Assembly: GCA_021812825.1 (NCBI GenBank)
Contig: JAKAMO010000125.1
Coordinates: 1-6,498, forward strand
From: a bacterium
GTDB lineage: Bacteria > Elusimicrobiota > Elusimicrobia > Elusimicrobiales > UBA9959
Length of the DNA: 6,498 nucleotides
Reading direction: 5' to 3'
The notes beneath the pieces are model-generated. The model saw only the letters and a list, made by a program, of their open reading frames with translations. It was not told where the DNA came from and searched no databases. This document shows, piece after piece, positions 1-6,138 of this stretch (positions within the stretch are counted from its first letter, which is position 1; the number at the start of each line of letters is the position of its first letter). The position numbers and the translations under genes are program-made.

Positions 1-475
1 CGCGGTGGACGTAGAGGTCGGAATCGAAGCCGGAACCCAGCAGGTTCCTGCCGATGAAGCCCTTCCGCCTGGCTGCGGCGATGGCCTCCTCCAGTATCGC
101 GGCCTCCTCGGCGAACTCGCCGCGGATGTAGATATAGGCGGAGGCCGCGCCGATGGCGTAGGCCGCTATGGCCATGCCCTCTATCAGCGCGTGGGGGTTC
201 TTCCTTATCAGCTCGCGGTCCTTGAAGGTCCCCGGCTCTCCCTCGTCCGCGTTGCAGACCAGGTAACGCGGGCCCTGGGCGTCCTTCGGGATGAACGACC
301 ACTTGAGGCCGGTCGGGAAGCCGGCGCCGCCGCGGCCGCGCAGGTTGGACTTCTTGACCTCGTCGATGACGGCGGCGGGGCCGAGGCCCAGCGCCTTCTT
401 GAGGGATTTGTAGCCGCCGGCGGCGAAGTAGGCCTCCAGGCCGGCTACGTTGTCTTTCAGCAGGATATTTTCCAT
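1..475 (-). CDS. nuoF: NADH-quinone oxidoreductase subunit F, N-terminal part (cut by window edge)
   Basis: This is the N-terminal 158 residues of the complex I subunit that binds NADH and FMN and passes electrons into the iron-sulfur chain; it acts on the cytoplasmic side of the membrane. The open frame begins at ATG 475-473 ([10 protein letters not shown]) and runs off the left edge without a stop. Visible signatures are the glycine-rich [13 protein letters not shown] at residues 47-59, part of the FMN/NADH site, and [14 protein letters not shown] at 74-87, both near-invariant in the 51 kDa family. The C-terminal SLBB region and the 4Fe-4S cysteines would lie beyond the window. It starts 16 nt after the nuoE stop. 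No good Shine-Dalgarno sits at normal spacing (the nearest GAGG, overlapping the nuoE stop, is 14 nt away), so translation probably depends on coupling to nuoE. Identity is essentially certain; only completeness is unknown. Confidence 0.96.
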   Translation of the reverse strand, partial: MENILLKDNVAGLEAYFAAGGYKSLKKALGLGPAAVIDEVKKSNLRGRGGAGFPTGLKWSFIPKDAQGPRYLVCNADEGEPGTFKDRELIRKNPHALIEGMAIAAYAIGAASAYIYIRGEFAEEAAILEEAIAAARRKGFIGRNLLGSGFDSDLYVHR

Positions 476-491
476 CGCGTTCAGGCGCGCC

Positions 492-992
492 TCAGAGGCC
501 GGACCCCTTCAGGCGGCCGTGCCTGAGATCGTCGAGCAGCGCGTCCAGCTTCTGCGCGTCCAGGTTCTCGAAATATTTCTCGTTCACCTGCATGACCGGG
601 GCGGATCCGCAGGCGCCCAGGCATTCGGCGGTGGACAGCGTGAAAAGCCCGTCGGGAGTGGTCTCCCCCTCCCCGATGCCCAGGGTTCCCTTCAGGTGCT
701 TCAGCAGGTCCGGAGCTCCCGCCATGTGGCAGGAGATGTTGCGGCAGAGCTGCAGGTGGTACTTCCCCACGGGCTCGCGGTTGAACATCGTGTAGAACGT
801 GACGACGGCCTTTACGCGGGAGTAGGGCAGCCCGAGCAGGGCCGCCAGTTCGTCCATCGCCTCCTCGGCCACGTAGCCGGCCTCCTTCTGCACCTCGTGG
901 AGCAGCGGGATCAGCGCGGCGTCGCGCCGCGGGAAGCGGGCGCAGATAGCGTCCGCCTTTTCCTTGAACTCTTTCGTCAGCTTGAAAGCCAT
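492..992 (-). CDS. nuoE: NADH-quinone oxidoreductase subunit E (24 kDa, 2Fe-2S)
   Basis: This 166-residue protein is the thioredoxin-fold 2Fe-2S subunit of complex I that pairs with NuoF in the NADH dehydrogenase module. The N-terminal helical part (about residues 5-75) carries the family pattern of an [13 protein letters not shown] helix (32-40) followed by VVTFYTMF (63-70). The four cluster N1a ligands are visible as C83-x4-C88 and C124-x3-C128, the second pair within [13 protein letters not shown]. Length is typical for bacterial NuoE. The start is ATG 992-990 (MAFKLTKEF). The frame stays open far upstream through nuoD, but that stretch is an arginine/proline-rich shadow and nuoD is unmistakable in its own frame. 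Only 2 nt separate the nuoD stop from this ATG, and GGAG lies 8 nt before it inside the nuoD end, so translation is coupled. The stop is TGA at 494-492. Confidence 0.97.
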   Translation of the reverse strand: MAFKLTKEFKEKADAICARFPRRDAALIPLLHEVQKEAGYVAEEAMDELAALLGLPYSRVKAVVTFYTMFNREPVGKYHLQLCRNISCHMAGAPDLLKHLKGTLGIGEGETTPDGLFTLSTAECLGACGSAPVMQVNEKYFENLDAQKLDALLDDLRHGRLKGSGL

Positions 993-994
993 CG

Positions 995-2212
995 TCAGCG
1001 CTCCAGCTCCCCGCCGATCATGTTGATCTGCCCGAAGGTCGCGATGATGTCCGCTATGTAGCCGCCCTCGATCATCTTCGAGAGGCCGCCCGTGAGCGTG
1101 AAGCAGGGCGGGCGGACGCGCACGCGCCACGGGTTGCCGGTGCCGTCGCTCACGATGTAGAAGCCGAGCTCGCCGTTGCCGCCCTCCACCGCCTGGTAGA
1201 TCTCGCCCGCCGGGGGCTTTACGCCCTCGAACGTGAGCTTGAAATGCGCCATCAGCGCCTCTATGTTGCCGTAGACCTGCTCCTTGGGGGGCAGCGTTAC
1301 GCCGAAGTCCGGCAGGTTGATCGGGCCTTCCGGCAACTGGGCCAGCGCCTGTTCCGTTATGCGCATGCTCTGGCGCATCTCCTCCATGCGGACCAGGTAG
1401 CGGTCGTAATTGTCGCCGTTGGAGCCGACGGGGACGTCGAAATCGAAGCGGTCGTAGACCAGGTAGGGCGTCGCTTTGCGCACGTCCAGCGGGACGCCGG
1501 TGGAGCGCAGGACCGGGCCGGTGAACGAATGGGCCAGCGCGTCCTCCTTGGAGACGATCCCGGTGCCGTGCAGCCTGTCGTAGAAGATGCGGTTGCGGGT
1601 CAGCAGCCTGTCGGCGTCGTCCAGGTTCTTGCGCAGGACCTTGAAGACCTCCTCGGTCCTCTGCCTGAAATCCGGCGGGAGGTCCCGCGTGAGGCCGCCG
1701 ACGCGGGCGTAGGCGGGCGTGACGCGGCCGCCGGCCACGGAATCGGTCAGCTTGTAGAGCGCCTCCCTGGCGTTGATGAGATAGAAATAGACGGTGAAGG
1801 CGCCGAGCTCCATCGCGTTGGCGCCGATGCAGGTGAGGTGGTCGGTGATGCGGGAGAGCTCGCTCATTATCACCCGGATGTACTGGCAGCGCGGCGTGGC
1901 CTCTATCCCCATCAGCTTTTCCACGGCCAGCGCGAAGGCGGCGTTGTTGATGAAGGGCGAGACGTAGTTCAGGCGGTCGGTGTACGGCACGCACTGGTTC
2001 CAGGTGACGTTCTCGCAGGTCTTCTCGAAGCCGCGGTGAAGGTAGCCTATCTCGATGTCGCTGCCGGCGACGCGCTCGCCCTGGACGGTCAGCAGCACGC
2101 GGACGATGCCGTGCATCGCCGGGTGGGACGGCCCCATGTTGAGCGCCAGGCGCCCATCCTCGAGCTTTTCCAGTTCCCAGTTCTTGGGGAGGTCGTGGTG
2201 TTTGGTCTGCAT
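995..2212 (-). CDS. nuoD: NADH-quinone oxidoreductase subunit D (49 kDa)
   Basis: This 405-residue protein is the 49 kDa subunit of complex I, which with NuoB forms the quinone-reduction site in the connecting module. Family signatures are LNMGPSHPAMHGI (24-36), IGYLHRGFEK (55-64), a MSELSRITDHL helix (116-126), GGxGELGFY (344-352) and the C-terminal IADIIATFGQINMIGGELER (386-405). H34 and Y83 sit where the family's quinone-headgroup His and Tyr are expected, with the usual spacing of 49 residues. It lacks the paired N- and C-terminal CxxC motifs that bind nickel in the related NiFe hydrogenases: the only nearby cysteines, C66 and C74, are not so arranged and the C-terminus has none. It is therefore complex I rather than a group 4 hydrogenase. 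The start is ATG 2212-2210, preceded by a TAAGG about 10 nt upstream, and it lies 24 nt after nuoC. Length is normal and no frameshift is seen. Confidence 0.98.
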   Translation of the reverse strand: MQTKHHDLPKNWELEKLEDGRLALNMGPSHPAMHGIVRVLLTVQGERVAGSDIEIGYLHRGFEKTCENVTWNQCVPYTDRLNYVSPFINNAAFALAVEKLMGIEATPRCQYIRVIMSELSRITDHLTCIGANAMELGAFTVYFYLINAREALYKLTDSVAGGRVTPAYARVGGLTRDLPPDFRQRTEEVFKVLRKNLDDADRLLTRNRIFYDRLHGTGIVSKEDALAHSFTGPVLRSTGVPLDVRKATPYLVYDRFDFDVPVGSNGDNYDRYLVRMEEMRQSMRITEQALAQLPEGPINLPDFGVTLPPKEQVYGNIEALMAHFKLTFEGVKPPAGEIYQAVEGGNGELGFYIVSDGTGNPWRVRVRPPCFTLTGGLSKMIEGGYIADIIATFGQINMIGGELER

Positions 2213-2236
2213 CCTTTTCTTGCCTTACTTCCGGGG

Positions 2237-2710
2237 TCAGTCCCGGTGCGCTATGCGCGGCTGCCTCTTCTTCAGCGGGTAATCCTTCCTGAGGGGATGT
2301 CCCTCGAAGCCGTCGTACATCAGTATGCGCCTCAGGTCGGGATGGCCCTCGAAATTCAGCCCGAACATGTCGTACACCTCGCGCTCCAGCCAGTTCGCCC
2401 CGGGCCAGATCCCCGTCAGGGACTTCACGGAGGGGTTGTCGGCCGGCACGGGGCACTTCAGGCGCAGGCGGTAGTTGTGCCCGGTGGAGTAGAAATGGCA
2501 GACCAGCTCGTAGCGCGGCTCGCGGGGCAGATTGTCCACCGCGGTCAGGTCCATCAGGATGTCGAAGCCCAGTCCGTCGCGCAGGAACTGCGCCACTTCC
2601 GCCAGGGCCTCGCGGCGCACCACGGCCGTCTCGTCGCCGCGGAAGGAATGGGTCTCCAGCACGTCCTGCGGGAACTTCGTCTTTATCTCGTCGAGCAGGT
2701 AGCTGTTCAT
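2237..2710 (-). CDS. nuoC: NADH-quinone oxidoreductase subunit C (30 kDa)
   Basis: This 157-residue protein is the 30 kDa subunit of complex I, a structural part of the peripheral arm that packs against NuoD and NuoB; it carries no cofactor. The N-terminal alpha/beta region includes the FDILMDLTAVDN strand-loop (49-60) and the YELVCHFYS strand (67-75). The C-terminal half has the diagnostic family signature from about 105 to 147: ANWLEREVYDMFGLNFEGHP followed by DLRRILMYDGFEGHPLRKDY. It is a separate gene here, not fused to nuoD as in some lineages. The ATG at 2710-2708 overlaps the nuoB stop as ATGA, and no clear Shine-Dalgarno precedes it, so reinitiation after nuoB is the likely mode of translation. 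The stop is TGA at 2239-2237. Confidence 0.97.
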   Translation of the reverse strand: MNSYLLDEIKTKFPQDVLETHSFRGDETAVVRREALAEVAQFLRDGLGFDILMDLTAVDNLPREPRYELVCHFYSTGHNYRLRLKCPVPADNPSVKSLTGIWPGANWLEREVYDMFGLNFEGHPDLRRILMYDGFEGHPLRKDYPLKKRQPRIAHRD

Positions 2711-3192
2711 CTGTATTTGCGGTCCAGGACCGACTCCTTGGAGACCTTCTGCTGGAGCTTGAGCAGGCCGTCGAGCACGGCCTCGGGGCGCGGAGGGCAG
2801 CCGGGGATATAGATGTCCACAGGGATGATCTTGTCTATGCCCTGCACGGTGGCGTAGTTATCGTAGAAGCCGCCGGAGGTGGCGCAGACTCCGAAGGAGA
2901 CGACCCATTTCGGCTCGCACATCTGGTCGTAGACGCGCTTGAGCACCGGGGCCAGCTTCTCGTTCACGGTGCCGACCACGAACAGCACGTCGGCCTGGCG
3001 CGGGGAGAAGCGCGGGTACTCCGCCCCGAAGCGCGCGATGTCGTAGGTGGAGGCCCAGACGGACATGAACTCCATGCCGCAGCAGGCGGTGACGAAAGGG
3101 TACTGGAAGAAGGAATACTTGCGGGCCCAGTTGACGGCCTCGTCGAGGCGAGTCGTCAGGTAGGACTGGCCGAAAAGCGTCTCTAATCCCAT
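2707..3192 (-). CDS. nuoB: NADH-quinone oxidoreductase subunit B (PSST, cluster N2)
   Basis: This 161-residue protein is the complex I subunit that holds the terminal 4Fe-4S cluster N2, which donates electrons to quinone at the interface with NuoD. All four ligands are visible: the adjacent pair C37-C38 in TACCGMEFM, C103 in SFGVCATSGG and C132 in YIPGCPPRPEA. The stretch RFGAEYPRFSPRQADVL (54-70) is also a strong family hallmark. The protein is compact, without the longer N- and C-terminal extensions found in some proteobacterial forms. The start at ATG 3192-3190 is supported by AAAGGAG about 8 nt upstream within nuoA and by the usual short N-terminus. An upstream extension of the frame overlaps nuoA and is a shadow. 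It overlaps nuoA by 10 nt and nuoC by 4 nt. The few residues before the helix at about 17-25 (DEAVNWARK) are normal. Confidence 0.98.
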   Translation of the reverse strand: MGLETLFGQSYLTTRLDEAVNWARKYSFFQYPFVTACCGMEFMSVWASTYDIARFGAEYPRFSPRQADVLFVVGTVNEKLAPVLKRVYDQMCEPKWVVSFGVCATSGGFYDNYATVQGIDKIIPVDIYIPGCPPRPEAVLDGLLKLQQKVSKESVLDRKYR

Positions 3193-3536
3193 TCGAGCGC
3201 TCCTTTCTTCCAGGCGTAGGCCAGCCCGGCGAAGAGCACGAGCAGGAAGCCGGCCATGGCGAAGAACGCGCCGTGGCCGAGGCCGCGGAAAGAGACCGCC
3301 CACGGGTAGAGGAAGACGATCTCGAGGTCGAACATCACGAACAGGACGGCCACCAGGTAGAAGTTGACCCTGGCCAGGCCGCGCGGCTCGGTGGCTGACG
3401 GCATGCCGCATTCGAACGGCTCCTGCTTGACGGGGGTGCGCTTCTTGGAGCCGAAGAGGATGGACACGGCCACCATCCCGGCCGCCACGGCGAGGCCGAA
3501 ACCCGCCGCCATTAGAACCGCCAGATATTCGCGCAT
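3183..3536 (-). CDS. nuoA: NADH-quinone oxidoreductase subunit A (membrane)
   Basis: This 117-residue integral membrane protein is the small complex I subunit next to the quinone channel and the start of the proton path. Three hydrophobic segments are visible at about residues 4-28, 57-80 and 86-108. The conserved loop between the first two contains QEPFECGMPSATEPRG (38-53), and the second helix carries VNFYLVAVLFVMFDLEIVF (57-75) followed by YPWA (77-80), the family signature with its buried acidic residues D70 and E72. I chose ATG 3536-3534 (MREYLAVLMA) because it puts the first helix at the N-terminus as in other NuoA. A TTG at 3608-3606 in the same frame would add 24 odd residues and would lie upstream of the likely promoter elements. 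No Shine-Dalgarno precedes the ATG: the 12 bases before it are only A, T and one G. It is the first gene of the nuo operon. Confidence 0.96.
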   Translation of the reverse strand: MREYLAVLMAAGFGLAVAAGMVAVSILFGSKKRTPVKQEPFECGMPSATEPRGLARVNFYLVAVLFVMFDLEIVFLYPWAVSFRGLGHGAFFAMAGFLLVLFAGLAYAWKKGALEWD

Positions 3537-3572
3537 TATTAAAATTCTATACAAATATAGATAATTTGTAAA
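3537..3572 (-). promoter_or_regulatory. Predicted nuo operon promoter, possibly leaderless
   Basis: Reading the minus strand, TTTACA (3572-3567) is followed after exactly 17 nt by TAGAAT (3549-3544), each matching the sigma70 consensus at five of six bases. The expected transcription start, about 7 nt past the -10 box, falls at 3537-3536, that is at the A of the nuoA ATG or one base before it. The lack of any Shine-Dalgarno agrees with a leaderless mRNA. Two alternatives exist in the same AT-rich stretch. TTGACT (3586-3581) with a 17-nt spacer to TATCTA (3563-3558) has a poor -10. TATATTTG (3559-3552) resembles the Bacteroidetes -7 element TAnnTTTG but lacks a well-spaced -33 element. A promoter here is likely; which boxes are used is inferred. 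Confidence 0.6.
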
Positions 3573-3575
3573 TTG

Positions 3576-3604
3576 CCTATAGTCAACGGCCGGATTGACT
3601 ATGG
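3576..3604. repeat. Inverted repeat between the methyltransferase gene and nuoA
   Basis: On the plus strand ATAGTCAA (3579-3586) and TTGACTAT (3595-3602) are perfect 8-bp inverted arms around the loop CGGCCGGA (3587-3594). Two more G-C pairs (CC 3576-3577 with GG 3603-3604) extend the stem if the T at 3578 is bulged out. The dyad lies 14 nt beyond the stop of the RNA methyltransferase gene and just upstream of the predicted nuo -35 box; one arm contains the TTGACT of the alternative promoter. It could be an operator for a dimeric regulator or a transcript hairpin ending the upstream unit. No U-tract follows on the minus strand, so a classical intrinsic terminator is unlikely. Confidence 0.6.
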
Positions 3605-3618
3605 ACAACAGTAGGAGG

Positions 3619-4317
3619 TCAGCGGGCGAGCAGCCGGCGGAGCGCCGTCATCGCGCCCTTGGTCAGGCGGGCGTCCAGCAGCGCCTGACGGATCTCGCGC
3701 AGCTGGGCCTTGCCTTTCCAGTGCCCCCCCAGCGTGCCGGCGATGAGTTCCGCCATCCTGGCGATCTCCGCGGGCGGGGCCGGCGGATGCGCCCTGCGGC
3801 CGCGGAGCGGCCTGCCGGCGGCGCGGGCGGCCAGCTCGTAGCAGGCCACGGCCACCGCCTGCCCGAGGTTCATCGACGGCTGGGCCGGAAGGGTCGGAAT
3901 GGCGATCACGGCGCTGCAGTGGGAGAGGTCGTCCCTGCCCAGGCCGGTCTTTTCCCCCCCGAACAGCAGCCCGATGCGCGCGGCGCCGCGCCGTCCGGCG
4001 TAGGCGGCCGCGTCCTTCAGCAGGAGCACGTCCCGTTCGGGGTTTATGAAATGCAGCGACGAGGTCCCCAGCAGGAGGTCGCACCCTTCGGCCGCTTCAG
4101 GAATGGAGGAGCAGAGACGGGCGGCGCCCACCACGTCCATCGCTCCTATCGCCGAGACAGAGGCCTCCTGGCGCCAGGTCCTGGCGGCCTCTCCCCAGTC
4201 GTTGGGGAAGGCCTGCACCAGCGCCAGCTCTTTCAGGCCGAAGTTGGCCATCGCGCGGGCGGCCGCGCCTATATTGTCCGGGTTCCTGGGCCTGACCAGG
4301 ATGATCCTGACGTTCAT
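3619..4317 (-). CDS. TrmJ-like SpoU-family tRNA/rRNA 2'-O-ribose methyltransferase
   Basis: This 232-residue cytoplasmic enzyme belongs to the SPOUT (alpha/beta knot) superfamily and probably transfers a methyl group from S-adenosylmethionine to a ribose 2'-OH in tRNA. The three SpoU motifs are visible: RPRNPDNIGAAARAMANFGL (9-28), LLFGGEKTGLGRDDL (117-131) and IPTLPAQPSMNLGQAVAVAC (140-159). The start VRIILVRPRNPDNIGA and the arrangement fit the TrmJ/YjtD subgroup, which makes Cm32/Um32 in tRNAs, and its length is close to E. coli TrmJ. The target nucleotide cannot be read from sequence. The C-terminal 50 residues are a basic helical tail (HWKGKAQLREIRQALLDARL). The start is ATG 4317-4315, overlapping the stop of the HAD gene as ATGA and with no Shine-Dalgarno of its own, so translation is coupled. 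The long upstream extension of the frame is a shadow of the HAD gene. The stop is TGA at 3621-3619. Confidence 0.88.
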   Translation of the reverse strand: MNVRIILVRPRNPDNIGAAARAMANFGLKELALVQAFPNDWGEAARTWRQEASVSAIGAMDVVGAARLCSSIPEAAEGCDLLLGTSSLHFINPERDVLLLKDAAAYAGRRGAARIGLLFGGEKTGLGRDDLSHCSAVIAIPTLPAQPSMNLGQAVAVACYELAARAAGRPLRGRRAHPPAPPAEIARMAELIAGTLGGHWKGKAQLREIRQALLDARLTKGAMTALRRLLAR

Positions 4318-5066
4318 CGGCGGCCAGGGGCGAGGAAGTCGCCGATCCGGCGTATGCCCGGGTTCAGTCGTGGAGCCCCGGGGCGGTGCTGCGTCTCGAC
4401 GAAGAAGGACGCGGCGCCCGGGAAGCGCGCCTGCAGGATGTTGGAGTTCGCGGGCTCGTTCTCGAACACGGCTACGACCTCGCCGAGGCGGTCGATATAG
4501 CCGCTTACTTCCTTCTTGAAGAGCTCGTCGTCCTGCTCGAACTCCTTCTTCACTATGGTCATCGTGCCCGCTACTCCCACCGGGAAGCCGTAGAGGCGCA
4601 GGACCTCGGTGGTGCCGACCAGCATGCGGCCCACGTCGCGCCCAGTAAGATAGATGACCGTGGCCCCGGCTCGGTGGACCTTTTCGACGTAGGCCTTGGC
4701 GCCCGGCAGCGGCATGTCGTATTTCTGGTATTCGTCGGAGAAGAAGCGGCGGGCCCACTCCTGCTTGATGAGGCGGACTTCGGCCGGGGACGTGACGCGC
4801 AGGCGGCGCAGCGTCACGTCGAGGCTGTAGTCTATAACAGAAAGGTCCTGGAAGCGCGTGAACGCGGACGAAAGCGACGGGCATTTGGCGTCGAACTTCT
4901 CCGAGATCTCGCGCAGGATGAACATCGTGCGGGTCCTGTTGTCGAAGAGGGTCCCGTCGAGGTCGAATATCGCTATAGTGGAGCGGCGCTGGCCGGTGCG
5001 TTTGGCTACCAGCGAGACGACCTCCGCCAGCCTGGCCCGCGAGTCCCGATCGTTAGTTCTTGGCAT
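4314..5066 (-). CDS. HAD-superfamily hydrolase (phosphatase-like)
   Basis: This 250-residue protein has no signal peptide and is predicted to be a cytoplasmic HAD-type phosphohydrolase. Motif I is unmistakable: IAIFDLDGTLFDNRT (31-45), with nucleophile D35 and acid/base D37. Motif II is VIYLTGRD (137-144), with T141. A helical cap-like insert of about 85 residues lies between them (about 46-130). The motif III lysine is probably K173 or K174. Motif IV is unusual: VAVFENEPANSNI (198-210) has E202/E204 with an Asn between, in place of the common DD or DxxxD, though glutamate can ligate magnesium there. The N-terminal 28 residues form a basic leader before the core. The start ATG 5066-5064 has GAGGGG 5 nt upstream. 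It follows the exported-protein gene by 19 nt and overlaps the methyltransferase gene by 4 nt. The substrate is unknown; a nucleotide, sugar phosphate or RNA end are all possible. Confidence 0.85.
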   Translation of the reverse strand: MPRTNDRDSRARLAEVVSLVAKRTGQRRSTIAIFDLDGTLFDNRTRTMFILREISEKFDAKCPSLSSAFTRFQDLSVIDYSLDVTLRRLRVTSPAEVRLIKQEWARRFFSDEYQKYDMPLPGAKAYVEKVHRAGATVIYLTGRDVGRMLVGTTEVLRLYGFPVGVAGTMTIVKKEFEQDDELFKKEVSGYIDRLGEVVAVFENEPANSNILQARFPGAASFFVETQHRPGAPRLNPGIRRIGDFLAPGRR

Positions 5067-5071
5067 ATGTT

Positions 5072-5077
5072 CCCCTC
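5072..5077 (-). promoter_or_regulatory. Ribosome binding site of the HAD gene
   Basis: GAGGGG on the minus strand lies 5 nt before ATG 5066, in the 19-nt gap after the exported-protein gene. It supports this start and shows that the HAD gene can be translated independently of its upstream neighbour. Confidence 0.6.
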
Positions 5078-5085
5078 TGCGCCGC

Positions 5086-6138
5086 CTATTTTCCCGCGGT
5101 CCCCAGGTAGCTGCCGGTCCGGGCGTCGACCAGGTAGCGGAGCGAGCCGCAGTCTATCATCCAGACCTGTGAGTGGCCCGTCACCGGAGCGTAGGCCGGC
5201 TTGAAGTTCTTCAGCTTCATCGAGATGGTGGAATATCCCTTCAGGACGTCCTTCGGCAGTTTGGAGAGGGCGTAGTCGCTGTCCTTGAACGGCAGCGAGA
5301 CCGGTTCGAGGCGGGCCATTTCCGATGTTCCCTTCCCGTCGAAGGTCACGTACTGGGACGCGGTCTTCCCGGCGCAGCCGCCGAAGGCCTGCTGCGAGGC
5401 CATGGAGCGGGAGGCGAAAACGAAGCTCCAGCCGTCCTCGGGCGCCATGCACTTGGCGCTCCCGGTCCTGTCCACCAGCGCCTCGACGAACATAAGCCGG
5501 GCGTCCGGGACCTGCTTTCGGATGGCCTCTACGGCCTTGGCCGAGTACCTGCCGGCCGTGTCCCTGCCCTTTACGGCGTCGCCCGAAGCGGCTCCTGCCG
5601 CCCGGGCCTTCGGAGGGGCCGCCGTTATCTTCCATGTCCTTTCCCCGGCGCAGTCGGCCAGGGCTTCGGCCTTGCCCTGTGAGACGTGCCAGTAGCAGCC
5701 CGCGGGGCGGCCGTCCTTCGCGGGCTGCACCGCGGCCCGCATCAGCACGCTCCGGCCGTAGGGGTCCGCCTCGGCGGTGAAAACTCCGTCGGCGGCAAGC
5801 TTCTTCAGGACCTTTGACGGCGCGGCAAGGCGGTAGGGGAGCTTTTCCGAAGGCCCTCCCCCCGACAGGTCGCGCGAGACGTTTATCACGTCGGAGCCGC
5901 AGGCGTCCACCGTCAGCCATTCGCCTCCGGAGCGGAACTTGTAATGCCAGGTGTTGGAGAATGAGCGGGGGCGGCAGGGGACGTCGCCGTCCGGTCCGGT
6001 GAAGCCTTCTATCTGTACCAGAGCGGGGCCTTCGAGGCGGAGTCCCGCCGCGGCGGCGGCATCCGCTCTGCCATCGTCGGGGGCGGCGGCGCCGGCCCTG
6101 AGCGGGAGCAGCAGGAGCAGGCAGACGGCTGCCGTCAT
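5086..6138 (-). CDS. Exported cysteine-containing protein of unknown function, internally duplicated
   Basis: I do not recognise this 350-residue protein. It begins with a probable Sec signal peptide, MTAAVCLLLLLPLRAGAAA, with cleavage near residue 19 after AxA; the n-region lacks a basic residue, which is atypical. No other membrane segment is seen, so it should be periplasmic or extracellular. The mature part has seven cysteines (55, 80, 148, 163, 230, 255, 330). Two similar halves appear to flank an Ala/Pro-rich linker at about 172-195. In each half a C-x24-C pair (55/80 and 230/255) encloses W-x-[YF]-x-F, followed by LP[YF][RK], a M[RK]...PA block, a Trp, and then a DC near an aromatic strand. 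The C-terminus, RYLVDARTGSYLG (334-346), faintly recalls the last strand of PepSY domains. ATG 6138-6136 overlaps the thioredoxin-like stop as ATGA and has AAGG 6 nt upstream. No upstream start codon in the same frame was seen nearby. The stop is TAG at 5088-5086. Confidence 0.8.
   Translation of the reverse strand: MTAAVCLLLLLPLRAGAAAPDDGRADAAAAAGLRLEGPALVQIEGFTGPDGDVPCRPRSFSNTWHYKFRSGGEWLTVDACGSDVINVSRDLSGGGPSEKLPYRLAAPSKVLKKLAADGVFTAEADPYGRSVLMRAAVQPAKDGRPAGCYWHVSQGKAEALADCAGERTWKITAAPPKARAAGAASGDAVKGRDTAGRYSAKAVEAIRKQVPDARLMFVEALVDRTGSAKCMAPEDGWSFVFASRSMASQQAFGGCAGKTASQYVTFDGKGTSEMARLEPVSLPFKDSDYALSKLPKDVLKGYSTISMKLKNFKPAYAPVTGHSQVWMIDCGSLRYLVDARTGSYLGTAGK

Noticed and set aside
483..492. 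Palindrome AGGCGCGCCT at the nuoE/nuoF junction
   Set aside because: A 10-bp GC palindrome is expected by chance in sequence this GC-rich, and it overlaps the nuoE stop codon and the short gap before nuoF with no sign of a binding site.
995..2456. N-terminal extension of the nuoE frame across nuoD to about 2456
   Set aside because: The extension is rich in Arg, Pro and Gly with no family signature, and it lies antiphase to the unmistakable nuoD and nuoC. The nuoE family start is at 992.
1244..2812. Plus-strand open frame of 522 codons across nuoB, nuoC and nuoD
   Set aside because: It is antisense to three conserved genes and its translation is low-complexity Val/Gln/His/Arg-rich. High G+C readily leaves such antisense frames open.
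995..3536. Membrane-bound NiFe hydrogenase (group 4) instead of complex I
   Set aside because: The NuoD-like subunit lacks the paired CxxC nickel ligands, and nuoA, nuoE and nuoF accompany it in standard complex I order.
3576..3604. Intrinsic terminator of the methyltransferase transcript
   Set aside because: The stem is plausible, but on the minus strand it is followed by AGGCAATTTACAAATT rather than a run of T, so I list it only as an inverted repeat.
3537..3608. Upstream TTG start for nuoA at 3608
   Set aside because: It would add 24 residues not typical of NuoA, has no Shine-Dalgarno (the preceding bases are pyrimidine-rich) and would put the likely promoter inside the coding region.
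3595..4500. Plus-strand open frame of 301 codons opposite the RNA methyltransferase and HAD genes
   Set aside because: It is antisense to two genes with clear SpoU and HAD motifs, and its own product shows no recognisable domain and a shadow-like composition.
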